Positions 26,571-38,602 of a stretch of 64,000 nucleotides of DNA are shown in pieces (position 1 is the stretch's first letter; each line of letters begins with the position of its first letter). The position numbers were made by a program, and so were the translations under genes. This DNA comes from Dipetalonema caudispina (taxonomy: Eukaryota; Nematoda; Chromadorea; Rhabditida; Onchocercidae), in contig JABVXV010000161.1 of the NCBI GenBank assembly GCA_013365325.1, positions 1 to 64,000 of the forward strand, written 5' to 3'. The notes below the pieces were generated by a model. That model was not told the origin of the DNA. It did not search any database and saw only the letters and a program-made list of their open reading frames with translations.

Positions 26571-29500
26571 ATGGCTAACTTCAATAACTTGGTTGTTACA
26601 GGTAACACATTATTTATGTAATTATATATCCTATTGATTTTCCCGAAATACTGCTTATATATAAGGTCATAAATATCGTTGGGTTACTTTTAGAATTCCA
26701 ATGTGTAATTGTATCTTTTGTATAATTATGTCATTACCATAATCGTTTTAATTCAAAGAAATTCCAAATAATTATTTGGTTTGATTACTTAAATTATTGT
26801 ATTTGAGTAAATGTAGCGTGCTATCCATTAATGTTAAAAGGCTTAAGCGATTCAACTATACGTCGGAATTCTGAAAGTATTCAAAATAAATTGTTCTTCT
26901 AGTTAAATCATATCGGTTAATGCAAATGTCAAGTTATTCCAATTATCCGGGCCTAGTTTGTCAATTAACAACATTATCTTTTGGACATTTTTCCAACTTC
27001 AGGAAAGATCCTTTCATGTACTAAAATATTCTATGCGTTCCTATTTCAGCATTGTTTTAGGAATTTCCGGATGAAGTTTCATAACAATTTCAGATAATAC
27101 TTTTAAATAAAATTTTCGCAAAAGAAATAAAAATAATTGAAAATTTCAATTTTTTTTCCAATTTTTAGTTTAAAAAAATAGAAAAACTTAAATTACGAAA
27201 GAAGCAAAAGTTAAATTACTTCAGCAACTATATTAATCACAATAATATTACTTGTATTTGATATAAATGAGATATACATCACGAGATGTCATTTATACAT
27301 TACTATGTCGTCGCATTATTTGTACGTGAACTTCAATGTAGGTAACAATAATTAGCATAAATTTAATTATTTACTAATTATTATTACATATATTACAGTT
27401 ATTTCTGCTCGTGGTTTATCGCTTAAAGGACACAACAAATTAGAAGCATTTGTAAATTTGACAATTAACGGTAAAGGAAATTGGAAAAGTAAGGTGCAAA
27501 CAGATATTGTTCGGACAACAGCTGACTGCAAATGGGATCAACGATGTGAATTGTATGTTCATTATTCGATAATTAATGTTCTAAAAGGAATTTCCCTAAA
27601 ATTTCCACCTCAGTGCTTATAATATATTTGAAATATGCTGAATTCTTGACAATTTCTGTTGACAAAAGAATTAGTCAGACGAATAATTATTGCTTAAATT
27701 AGGAAATTTAAATTTAAATGCCTAAAATTTTGTTTAGTTTTGATGAGATTTTTTTCATTGAAATAAAATTATTAGCGAAAGATAATAATAGTAATAATAA
27801 TAATGGTAATAATAATAATGTCAATAATAATAATAATAATGATAGTGACAATAATAATGATAATGATAGCAATAATAATAATAATGACAATGCTAATGAT
27901 GACAATAACAACAATAATAATAATAATAATAGTAAATAATAATAATGATAGTAATAAATATAAACAAATTATTTATGACAAATTGAAGCTTTTTTAAAAA
28001 TATATGCAAATTTGCAAGGCAAATTGAACTTTTTTTTTTTGTATATTATTACTATCGAATTTTTTTTTAAGTACATTAAACGATTTGGATTCAACATTAA
28101 CAATAACCGTTAACCATCGTACCGTATTGGGTACAACTGATTGTATTGGTGCGATCGAATTACAGTTGAATTCATTAGTACATGTACGTATGCCAACGTG
28201 GTATCGTTTATGCAAAAAAGGCAAATATGACAATAATGGACAACAAATGAAATATCGTGGTGAAATATGTTTGAAATTTGAGTTTTCCAATAAAGTACAT
28301 ACAACAACAAACAAAAATTTATCAGCTTCATCACTTTCCATCAATGCTTTGCATGGTTTGTTTCTTTTGTTTGATTATAATATTATTTCTTCACAATTAA
28401 TTACAAGCAAATTAATTTCAAAAAAAAAAAGCTAAAATATAAAAAAATTATGTTATACAAATAATTTATTATATTTGAGAATCGATTAAACGAATGAATT
28501 TTGAAAAAAAGATATATGAAAATAATATAACGATTTAAAGCAGTTTTAAAAATCTTGCAAAAATTTGGCGAAAAAAGTATTCAATAAATTGCTATTTAAT
28601 ATCATTCCTAATCTTTTAAAATATCAATTTTGATTTCTTATTCTGAATATGAATGAATTATACTATTAAATTATGAATAATAAATTGAAAAAACACATCA
28701 AATTTCGTGCAAGTTTTGCTAAAATTTAGCACAGTAATATAAATTTCTCATAAAATAATTGGTAGTCATGATTGTTGTGCCAGTTACAATATTAATTGTC
28801 ATCGTTCCAATAAACTTGATACATTAAATATATACCGGATTGTTAAAATTATCCGACTATACATTAAATTTTCTCCTTCCCTATCACACTATTATCATGT
28901 TTGATACTGTTCTTATTCTGAAAGATAATTGTATTAATTCCAATTTATCCATTAATCCAGTTGTTTAAGCTACCATATAATTGAAAGTTGAAATCACTTA
29001 ATAATTACTGTAGCATTTATTAAGTAATTTGAATTTCTTTTTAGGTTCCAATAAACTTGATACATTAAAGCGTAAGATGCGATTTGGGAAAAAAAAGAAC
29101 AGTAACGTACCGGATTCCACTTCATTGATAAGCCTTCCACAATATGCTCATCGTCGTTCCTCTCTATGTGAGGTTTGTCCAACGATTCCAAAATCAGATC
29201 ATATTTCAACGATGGATTCAAATCGTGATGGACTAATAACACCGCCAGCTGCTGCTAGAGACAATACCGAACATTATGCATCGCTGTCGTATAATTCAAG
29301 AAATACTGGTACTCCATTGGGTTTATTATTTTGAACTTTTCGTTTCATAGATCTACAATTGAATTCGTTTAAGGTCAAAAATTAAATATTCGGAAGACGA
29401 ATTTATCAAAAGTTTTTGCTGCTATTTATGGTTATATTACAGTATTTTTAAGCTATATTTTTAAATAACTCAAATTTTAAACATTTTTTCATATTTCCAG

Positions 29501-30834
29501 CATTTTTAATATTTACCAATAGTTATTAACAAACTAATTCAGTTTTCACCTCTATCATTTGATTTCTTTTCTTTCATTGATAAAATTTACGACCAACATT
29601 TTTACTTAGTTCAAATGATAATATTGAAATTTTTCAAAATTATTCCCGAAACAATTAAGTTAAATAGCGAATATTAAAGATAAAGAAAAACGAAGAAGCA
29701 TATAAAATGCAGTCTTCTTGCTCTAAAAAGCATATGAAAGCAAAACTTGCGTTAATTTGAGATTTTAATTAATACAAGTATTTGAGAGAAAGGAAAGGTG
29801 AAAGTTCCTGCGACGCGAGATTTTTGCAAATATTTTTATACGATAATGAAGGGTATATTAGGAAATAAAACAAAAACAGCTTCGTTTCATAATTTCCACC
29901 CAAACAGTATTATTTCATATTTATGTAAGAAATAATAAATTTGATTTGAAAATGTGTCAAATAATTTAAATATTGTTTTTAAGAGCATTTTGCATATTGA
30001 ATTCAACCATTTCATATTTCAGGAATTGATGGTGTGTTATTTGGTTCACGGCGTACATCATTGTCATCGAATCGAAACTCCTTAAATTCATCTCCAATAC
30101 CAACAGTTGGAGAAATTGATGGTTCCGAATCTCCAGCAACAGTTCCACGTCCACGTAGTGCTACTTCATCCGGTTTTGGTTCTGCACGATCAACTGTTAT
30201 CAATAGTTCTGATTTAGGCTTGGTACATTGTTCATTATATATTTTGCATTACTTTTAAAAAGTATTATGAAAAGGTATTCTAATGATAATGCAGTATCAG
30301 TAGGATATTCTAAATTACTAAAATATTCTAAATTATTAAGGTATTCGGAATTATTAGAATATTCTATCCTATCTGTAAACATACCCTTCTTTTTTCTTGT
30401 TTAGAAGAATTATTTAACTGATAACCTTTATCACACGCAAATCGATTGTGAGATTTTACTCAAGTTTTTTATAAATATTGGTTTATTATTTTGCAGTTTT
30501 CGTTGTCTTTTTTACGAACTTATTCCCAATTAAATTTGCCTCTCAAAAAAAAAAAAAACTTGTAGATTTGACTAAATTATTTCAATTTTATAAACTTTTT
30601 ATGACCATTATCCCAGTCATTTCTTCAGTTTTTTTTAATTTTCAGATTTCACATTGTCCGTCACGTGAAGAATTACTAAAGAACATCAATGATTTACGAA
30701 TTGAATTAGCACGTAAAGATGCAAAAATAAACGATTTACAGGATTACATTGGAAAATTACTCGCAAGAATTATGGAGAAAAATCCGGAAATGTTGGAAGT
30801 TAAATCACCACGTGGTTTTTTTTCTAGACATTAA
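26571..30834 (+). CDS. rfip-1: Class I Rab11 family-interacting protein (C2 plus FIP-RBD)
   Basis: Six exons join in frame: 26571-26601, 27399-27552, 28072-28355, 29045-29308, 30023-30222, 30646-30834 (1122 nt, 373 residues). Residues 5 to about 125 form a C2 domain (VISARGLSLKGHNKLEAFV, then CELTLNDLDSTLTITVNHRT, where the third residue is set at the splice junction). The middle is Ser/Thr/Pro-rich (SRRTSLSSNRNS) and probably disordered and phosphorylated. The last 62 residues form a helix with the Rab11-binding signature DLQDYIGKLLARIME, like the FIP-RBD of human FIP1/2/5. C2 at the N-terminus plus RBD at the C-terminus defines class I FIPs, which link Rab11 to membranes at recycling endosomes. 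At 373 residues it is shorter than most vertebrate forms. The start exon is only 31 nt, so an alternative 5' exon is possible. Introns carry an (AAT)n tract, a duplicated piece of exon 4 and a 17-bp repeat. Confidence 0.87.
27782..27956. repeat. (AAT)n imperfect repeat in intron 2 of the Rab11-FIP gene
   Basis: About 175 bp of AAT units interrupted by GAT, GAC, AGC and GGT. It reads as poly-Asn or poly-Ile depending on frame. It lies 116 nt upstream of exon 3. Confidence 0.92.
28804..28841 (+). repeat. Decayed partial copy of Rab11-FIP exon 4 inside intron 3
   Basis: Bases 28804-28828 are identical to the first 25 nt of exon 4 (29045-29069). After a 4-nt spacer, TACCGGATT (28833-28841) matches 29108-29116 of the same exon, so about 34 nt are missing from the copy. 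No AG precedes the copy, so it is unlikely to be spliced in. Confidence 0.75.
30286..30367. repeat. 17-18 bp imperfect tandem repeat in intron 5 of the Rab11-FIP gene
   Basis: Roughly four units of the form ATATTCTAAATTATTAA in tandem, with substitutions. No coding potential. Confidence 0.7.
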
Positions 30835-33156
30835 TACATGTCGGTCTTTTCTCCTTTTTCTTTCTTAGTCTGTTTCAATGATAGATTCAAATTTCAAAAA
30901 TTACGCATTATCCATTTATTGGCATAATCTGTTACCATCAAGTAAATATGGCATTCCAAATCATTTCTACGAGTATTAAAGATTTAGTTATACTGTAGTT
31001 ACAGTAATGCGATATCATAATTTACAACTACGATATAGTGTCATTGACTCATAATTCGTAATGAAATACTACCGTAATCGATAAGCATTATATGAGATTG
31101 GAATGCAATTACAGTTTGGTATCATTGCGATATATTATTTCATCATTACAACAAAGCAAACAAATGTCTTCAATTTTTTGAATTTTCCACAGGATCATAT
31201 GATGTTGATATCATCCGCAACAATACTGGATAATATGTAACCTCAGCTATATTTGAATCTAAAATACAACTGATTATAAGATAATACAGTTACCATAGCC
31301 ATAGTACATTTCAAACTATTAAACTGTAGAATTGTTAGGAAAAATTCACAACTTAATCTTTGAAATTTCGTTATTATTTTAGTTTATTTCAATCAATGTA
31401 TAGCAGCTTTAATGTTACTCAATGCATTGTATCAATTTCTTTCATTCTTTTTCTTGTGACATATAAATTTTTTTTTTTCTTTGTATTTAAAGAACGAATA
31501 GTCATTTTCTGTTAAACAAACTTTTCAGGTTTTTATTAGTTATTAAAATGTATGCGAAGAAATGAAATCAAATTCAAACCATATGCCTGTTTTATTATTT
31601 TATAAAATATTTCTACTTTCAATATTCAAATAAAATTCAGAAAAAAGAAACTTAAAAACTGTAACATAATGTGAAATTCATTTTCCTACAAAAAGAAAGT
31701 GTGGAAAATTCTCTTTTTCTCCATATTTTAGTTTTTCAAAATCTTTGTTACATTTTATAAATGTACTTTAAAAGAAAGAGAAACGACAAAAGAAGAAAGG
31801 ATTAAAATAGTTTGAAATTTTTAGATTTGCTATGGCATGGGGTATGAGGGGTTAGATTTAAGGTAAGAAAGTGCTGGAAAAAAGAGAAAAAAAAAAACGA
31901 AACTTCTCGTTTTGACCTTTACACCCTTCTGTTCTTAGAAAAAAAAAAAAAAGGAACAAAAAAGAGACACAACAAATCGGCAAACTCTTTCCATCATTTC
32001 ATAGCAAAAATGTAAAATATAAATTGTTGAATCGATCAACTATCATTATCATTTTGCCTTATCACTCATCATTAGTGTTTCTTTGATACTTTGCTTTATA
32101 TAAAGATTTCTTTCCTGCATTCATTTTAATTTATCATTGCTTGCAAGATTTTTCTAACAGTTGCTAAATGAATGACTAAGTTAGCTTACTAAAATTCGAT
32201 ACATTTCAATAAAAATTTTATGTTACTTTGTTCTTCTATTACTTGTGATTTACTTCGTAAAATCATCAAAATTCAAAAGTTCTATTTAAAAAACAAAAAA
32301 ATTTCCCGCACTCGAAAGAAAAACATCCCCTAAATTTAAAAGAGAAAAAATTCTCAAAATTTATAAATGTGAAAGATTTCAAAAATCTTTCACAGCTTCT
32401 CCCCTCTCCATCCACTCCACTCTCTCATCTTCCCAAACCTTTGATGAAAGGAACTCAGATCGAAGTTCAAGAAAAAAAAAACCCAAAGAAAGTAACAGGC
32501 CGTCAATGGTTCGTTAAATACAGGTAGCGATTTCAATGTGTATTTTTGAATTTGATTGGTGTATGCGTCGTTCGAGATGTTGCTGGGGTTTATAGCTAAT
32601 TTATAAATTAGATAGATTATTTAATTAATTTGAATGTAGAACAAGGAAAAGAAGAAAGTACCAGTCTAAAAAGTTCCTACTGAAGCAATATCTCTCAAGA
32701 TATCCGACAGGATTATTGAGTGAATATTTTACGATTCTTCTTGAGATGACGAAAGGAAAAGATATTCTGGAAGATCCCTTTTGTTTTCTCGAACTATTTT
32801 TTTAGGACTTTTGAGATTTTTGGATCTTTTCAATTTTTCAAGAAAGACAGGGTAAATACACTTCCACGATTTGTTTTCAAGACTTTTTTCGTAAACATAA
32901 CTAGGCCTTTCTTTTAAGATATTATCTTCCCAGAACATTAGAAAAAAAGTTTTTTTTTTTGTGGCATTTTCCATGAGCTTCACGAAATAGCAATAGCACA
33001 TGGTATTACAAAGGTAAGCTGATTTAGCTTTGTATGGGAACATTGTTGATACTGACTTATTGCGCAATTCTTACCATATTTTGCAGACCGGAGTCGATAT
33101 TTTTTCGGATTGTACGCTGAGTTTTCGTGAAATTCTTCCAGAACATTTATGCAGTT
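30835..33156. other. Intergenic region between Rab11-FIP and NUP85
   Basis: The left part is probably the Rab11-FIP 3' UTR; AATAAA occurs near 31628-31635. The rest is AT-rich with A-runs and T-runs and no supported exon. Just before 33157 are three successive possible acceptors (TTTTGCAG at about 33086, TTCCAG at about 33140, ATGCAG at 33154), so part of 33087-33154 may be transcribed 5' leader. Confidence 0.5.
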
Positions 33157-36100
33157 ATGCAAGCTTGTAAGTTCATGAGATATGCTGCAGTTGATGCGAG
33201 TACAAGTGAAATAGTGGTTGCCTTATCAAATATAGATGAAACTCGTTCAACAGGTAAAAGATATTACAAAATTAAAAGTATGGATATTTTTTATTAAAAA
33301 GGAAGGAATATTTCGAAATTCTACTCTTCCTTCAGTTGGATATTTTTGATATAAAATCATCGAAGATCCGAAGAATATTACTGTTGGCTAGTGAAAATTA
33401 CTAGTATTTTTTGTTTCCATTAACTTTTTCATATTTTGGATTTTGCGGATTTTTTCTAGAATTTTCCACGATTTGACTTGAGGATAGAACCTAAACATTT
33501 TCATATTTAAACTTATGGATAATACCCTTAAAATTTTTCTATTCGAAATTCTTATATGACTATGCGCTATAACCAGAGGAATTGGACTGTTAGTATGGAA
33601 AATGTTATTGTTGTTCACCTCTTAACGTAATCATTAGAAAGATAGGGTCAATTTCTAATCGAAAAATTTAGTCTTTAAAATCGTCATGATTTCGTAAGTA
33701 ATCACAGGACAAGTAATATTATCTTTAAGCATCTGTAAGATATGTAATAGTACTCGTAAGTAGTGATATGGTGACCAAAGCTACTCGTAATAAATAATGA
33801 TATCTTTCCTATCATGACCTGGTATATTATTTGCATCATATGATATTCCTAATATACGCTATTTATTCTTTGATTACATAAGACTAACATAATTTATCCT
33901 GTGATATTTTATGATTTTCTACTCTATGATAACTTAGGAGTACCATTATTTATACCTGTACTCACAACAAATATCGCTAACTGATGTAATGTTATCATTT
34001 AATACTTTGATTATATTCGAGGAAAATTAAAGTATGGACTTATAAGAATTCGGTGATGTGAACTTATCAAACATTGGTGATACTTCTCACTTAGGTAATG
34101 CACCAGCCGGTGATTTGATTCGAGCAGTTTCCATAAAGCATAGCAATCAAACAGTGTTCAAACATCCAGCCATGCAGTTACTTGTCCACGAATCACACTG
34201 TGAGTATTTTATGCGAACTTACTTTCGAAATCTAAAATTGAGGTCTGAAATTTCTTCCTTCAACATTATCGATTTTCTTTTTAAAGAAACGATTTCTTTA
34301 TCTTCCTACTTTCAGCCATCTTCTCTCGAGCACAACATGATGCAAAACTCGTCACACTCACAGTGTCTGAGTGAGTTATGCTGCTTGATTTTACGTTTTC
34401 AGGAAAGTTGTGGTCTGAGTGAGTTATGCTGCTTGATTTTACGTTTTTTCAGGAAAGGCTGGGTGTCTGGGTTTTGCCTTATCACTTCCAAAATCAGTCC
34501 CCCATGAAACGTTTTGTCCTTTGTACTTCTCTAGAAGAGGAAGGAGGAGGAGGGAAAGGAAAAGAGAGAAGTTAATTGAGTAACTGGGCAGTTTTAATGA
34601 TTATCGGTTTTTTACTTTTAATCGTGAACGAATTTTGGAGTCGTTAAAAAAGGAGCTTTAATTGTCCTTATTCTAGTGTTATTTTTGTATTCTTTTTTGA
34701 TGTGGTATTTTTTCTGAAAATTTTCGAGAATTGAAGTAATTTAAACTTCAGCGTGCTGTCATACAGTTTACAGTATCGTTCCATTATTCGATCAACTCTT
34801 TCAACAATCCCTGTATCAGAATTTGAAATTAAAGAATCACTTACCACAGCAGAGCTTATTTGGTCACTTGTTGAGGCGATTTTCATCAAAACTCATGGTA
34901 TATGGAATAGCTAAAAAAGTTTTTGTTATCTGTATTTAATTTCACTGTAATGAATAATGACTTGAAATTAATATGAGAATGGAAGTCTCGAAATCTCAAA
35001 ACAGCTTTTGTTTTTTTCTTTACTCTTTGTGCTTGGAAAGAGCGTTTAAGAAACTCGAGGAAAAGGGATCGTTCACGATTTAACCTATGAAGTACTATAT
35101 ATATTGGATAGATCTATATGGCTGTTTTAAGATTCATCTATTGTGGTCGACCTAATGACTTGGGCTCGTTTTTGCTTGGCACATACTCCATATGTTGATG
35201 AAATTTCAAACTTACTTCGTGGCAGCAAAATAAGGAGGCTCAATAAGCAGCACTTTTGGCATCAGGTAAGGTTTCGATATTTACTGTAAGTTTCTTGCTA
35301 CTTTATTAGAACTGATATTTGTTTATAGAAGAATAGAAAATAAGTAGATATCTTTTGAAATTTTAGGGATGAAAAATAACTTTTGACTTTTCTGTTACAT
35401 GCTAAATCTTCTATATTAGTTTAGTTTAAAAGGATTTGGGAATTTGATTCTCGCGGGATATACCGAAGATTACCGTTTATTATAATGTTTTACTTCTAAT
35501 TTTATAGATTACCTACTTTGTCCTGAGTGGTATGTTCAACAATGCAATTACTTTTCTGGAGACGTACGGTAATTTGTGTGATGATGATGCTGTACGGTGT
35601 TTGGCCAAAGTGCTTTCCGAAATAAAAATGGATCTGTTGAATGATGAAAATACTGCTTTGGATTTTATCAGTGCACAGAAGGTGAGTGTTTGGAAATGAA
35701 TTTATGAAAATTTTCAGAAATTTTAAAAACCGAATTTTGTAAAGGAAAGCAGATCTTCGAATCAAATGAATGACAGTATTGGGAGCAATGGATAAACATT
35801 ATTGTTACGGAAAAGTTTTTTTTTTCCTTTCCTTTAAAAGCTGTAGAAAATTCTTGAGAACTGTTATAGTTTTATAGGAAGTGCGTAATATGTGTACAAG
35901 CGGACTTTTTCGGACTAATGCTGAAGCTGAGAAGGTAGCGATGATTATTGCTGGTGACATCCCAACCATAACATCGGTTTCAGCTCAATTGGACAATTGG
36001 TTTGAGTTGGTACCGCCATACTTATTATTTGTTCGACCATGTGCTACTCTTCCTCAACTTAAGGATGCTGTTAAGGTATATGAAGTAGTTGTTAATACTA

Positions 36101-38602
36101 TCAATTTTCATTCAGGATATTTTTAGCTAATTAATTGAACATATTATTTTGCATACATAGCGTGTATACGTCCAAGAATCGCAGAACGAAACGTAAATGA
36201 TTAAATCTCTACCGCTTATCTTGTTGACAATTAGGACCGAAAGCTTACTTTCAGTTCAGATTTTTTGAAATGTAAGAAATCGAGATGGATGAAAAATGTT
36301 TGTTCTAGATAGATCTTTTCTTTGCTTGAAATTCATAACTATTTGTAGGATTGTTTAAAAATTTTCGGCATTAATAAATGTGACGGAATTGATGCTGTAA
36401 TATGTGAGCTGTTTTCGTTGGAAGCACTGCGAGCTCTTCATCGAATTTCAACCTCAAGCACCAATTGGTGGTTTCCAGCTCATTTAGCAGATTTGTTGCA
36501 AAAAGCTGATGAACGGATAACAAGTGCTTTCGGTATGGATATACGTCAACACTTGATTATCGAATATGGATCGTCACTCTTCAGTGAACCTGGGTAATAC
36601 ACCGTTTTCTCCATTATTATTTAGGGAAAAGGTTTGAATAGGGATTAAAAATTGGGTCCATGAAATACTGATGAAGAAAACATTAGAATTACAGGGACGT
36701 GTCCATCATTCAATCTCGCATGCATCAACGACTTTAGGATATCTAATAAAGTTTGCACCATGTTCTTTCATCCATTTGCTGCTTTGATTATCTACAGTCA
36801 CGATTTTTTAAACCATCTAACAACGTACAGTGGTGTACTCCTAGAAGTTTATATTATCAACCGGTTGCTATCTTTGCAAGTTCAATTAAGTTCAGTTGTT
36901 TTTTAGGTAGATAAAGAGAAAAGGGACTGGGAATTACTTTACAAATAATTACAGATTATGGCAGGTGGGATTTGATTATCTTCGTGAAACTGGTGATGAA
37001 GGACTGAGTCACTTAGAGTTATTGATAGCAAAAGTACCTCTGGATAATGAAACTGTTGCTACGAAGTTATGCTCATTATGCGATGAAGTAGGTTTTGATC
37101 AAACACGAAAGGATATTGCACGAGCTATGGCTTACAGGTAAACATAAATAGTTGTGAATTTTATTTCACTTTGATGTCACGTTTTATTCACTTTTTTGTA
37201 CTATATATCATGATCCGGTTAGTTTTAACTTTTCAGGACAAGAATTATAATTTTTTCGCTGCCATATTTCCAGGTTGTTGCGTGGAGGGCGATGGGGTAG
37301 CGCTCTCTCGTGGGCTATACGGTCACGTGATATCGAAATTGTTTCTACCGTTGCAGATCAGGTAGTATCGCGGTGTGCACCTGATCAGTTTTCGTCCATC
37401 ACTGTTGTTGAGCATTTTACAGAAGTGATGCTCCTTTCGTCATCATTTGTATTTTTGCATCGGTATTATAAATTTCGAAAATTGCTAGAATCAGACCAGA
37501 AAGTCAAAGCTGCCGAACTGCTGGTTTGTTGTTATACCGTAATACATAACTTTAATTTGCGAGTTTTTGTTGTAAATATAATGCTTTTGTTCTTTGTAAA
37601 AGGATTTATGAGCGACCCTGCCCAACAGTTAAGACATGTTTATAGCAAGATGCAACGCTGTTTCACTTCCTCGCTGTAGACTCTGGAAGCTCTTTAGTCA
37701 TATTTATTTTGCTGAAGAAATGGATTTTTGTTTTTAGTAGGGGAAGTATTTGCATGATAGCAATGATGCTAACTTTGTTGCATCATCTTACCTTGAGCTG
37801 CGTTTTTGTTTGTCAGTTATCCTGTAGGTACTTAATGAGTAAGCCGTCCTTCAAGCCCTTCTGAATGTATAATAAATAGCTACAAAATGTTTGATTTGAT
37901 TTAATTTGATTTACTTACAGGTAGAACTGATTGTTTCCAACTTAGTGCCGAGGAAATTTGATATTATACTCCTCTCCGATTTGATTTCTATTTTCAATGA
38001 CGAAGAAGAGGTACTTTCTCACTCATTCTACGAATTTTCACATTCTGTTCCACCCTTCAAAATTTTGCTTATCCTATTATTTAATCTGAAATGTACATAA
38101 GTGCCGTAGAAATAATGAGAACATCAAAGAGAGAGTAAACGAATTTATTGAAATTCAAACATTTTTGATATACTTCTGGATCCAACTTTTTTAAAAAAAT
38201 GTAAATAAATCGTGACTTATCGTCAAAGGAGGTCAGTAAGTGTTATAACTTCATAAAACTCATAGACATAAAGATCATTTTGATTGATCAAAAATATGAA
38301 TTTTATCTTGGTATCGTGGTCATATATATATACATACATATAACGGTACTTATCGCAAGCAGTGAATTAATTACTTAATAAGTTACCGATAGTGTAGAAG
38401 GATAATCATAACCTATCATAAGTTCTTTCAGGTTGTTGTAAGTAAAGATGCTACCGAGCAACTGTTAGAACATTTAATACAGTATGAAGCAGACGGTCCG
38501 TTTGAACATAACTGTGAAGTGTGGAAAATGCGTTTACGTACGGTTCGCTACTTATTATTACAAAATTTGGCTCGTACTTTCACTTCTTGCCCTTCTTCAT
38601 GA
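33157..38602 (+). CDS. NUP85: Nuclear pore complex protein Nup85
   Basis: Twelve exons close in frame: 33157-33253, 34047-34199, 34316-34370, 34752-34897, 35132-35265, 35508-35681, 35878-36075, 36349-36593, 36955-37137, 37274-37523, 37921-38010, 38432-38602 (1896 nt, 631 residues; human NUP85 is 656). The match runs along the whole alpha-solenoid: HESHSIFSRAQHDAKL and YRSIIRSTLS near the N-terminus, TAELIWSLVEAIFI, STNWWFPAHLADLL at about 356-369, LWQVGFDYL, RWGSALSWAIRSRD at about 468-481, and a final WKMRLRTVRYLLLQNLAR. Nup85 belongs to the Y-complex (Nup107-160) scaffold of the pore and also acts at kinetochores in animals (npp-2 in C. elegans). Exon 3 is only 55 nt and was placed by homology and phase. 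The start ATG lies 2 nt after a CAG, so upstream in-frame sequence is not excluded. The gene sits on the same strand as Arp10, 2.4 kb away, too far for a typical operon. Confidence 0.92.
34365..34462 (+). repeat. 48-bp tandem duplication at the exon 3 donor of NUP85
   Basis: A unit starting GTCTGAGTGAGTTATGCTGC occurs at 34365 and again at 34413. Each unit contains the GTGAGT donor and ends in a TTTTCAG-like acceptor. The second copy has two extra T. The first donor (34371) gives the correct protein. Reading on past it meets a stop at once (GAG TGA). Confidence 0.85.

Noticed and set aside
28994..29242. Minus-strand frame opposite Rab11-FIP exon 4
   Set aside because: The plus strand carries phase-consistent exon 4 with good splice sites. 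The minus frame has no homology or splice support.
34058..34507. 149-codon plus-strand frame through the NUP85 exon 2 region
   Set aside because: It starts inside true exon 2 but then reads through the GTGAGT donor at 34200 and across introns. Only 34047-34199 is coding.
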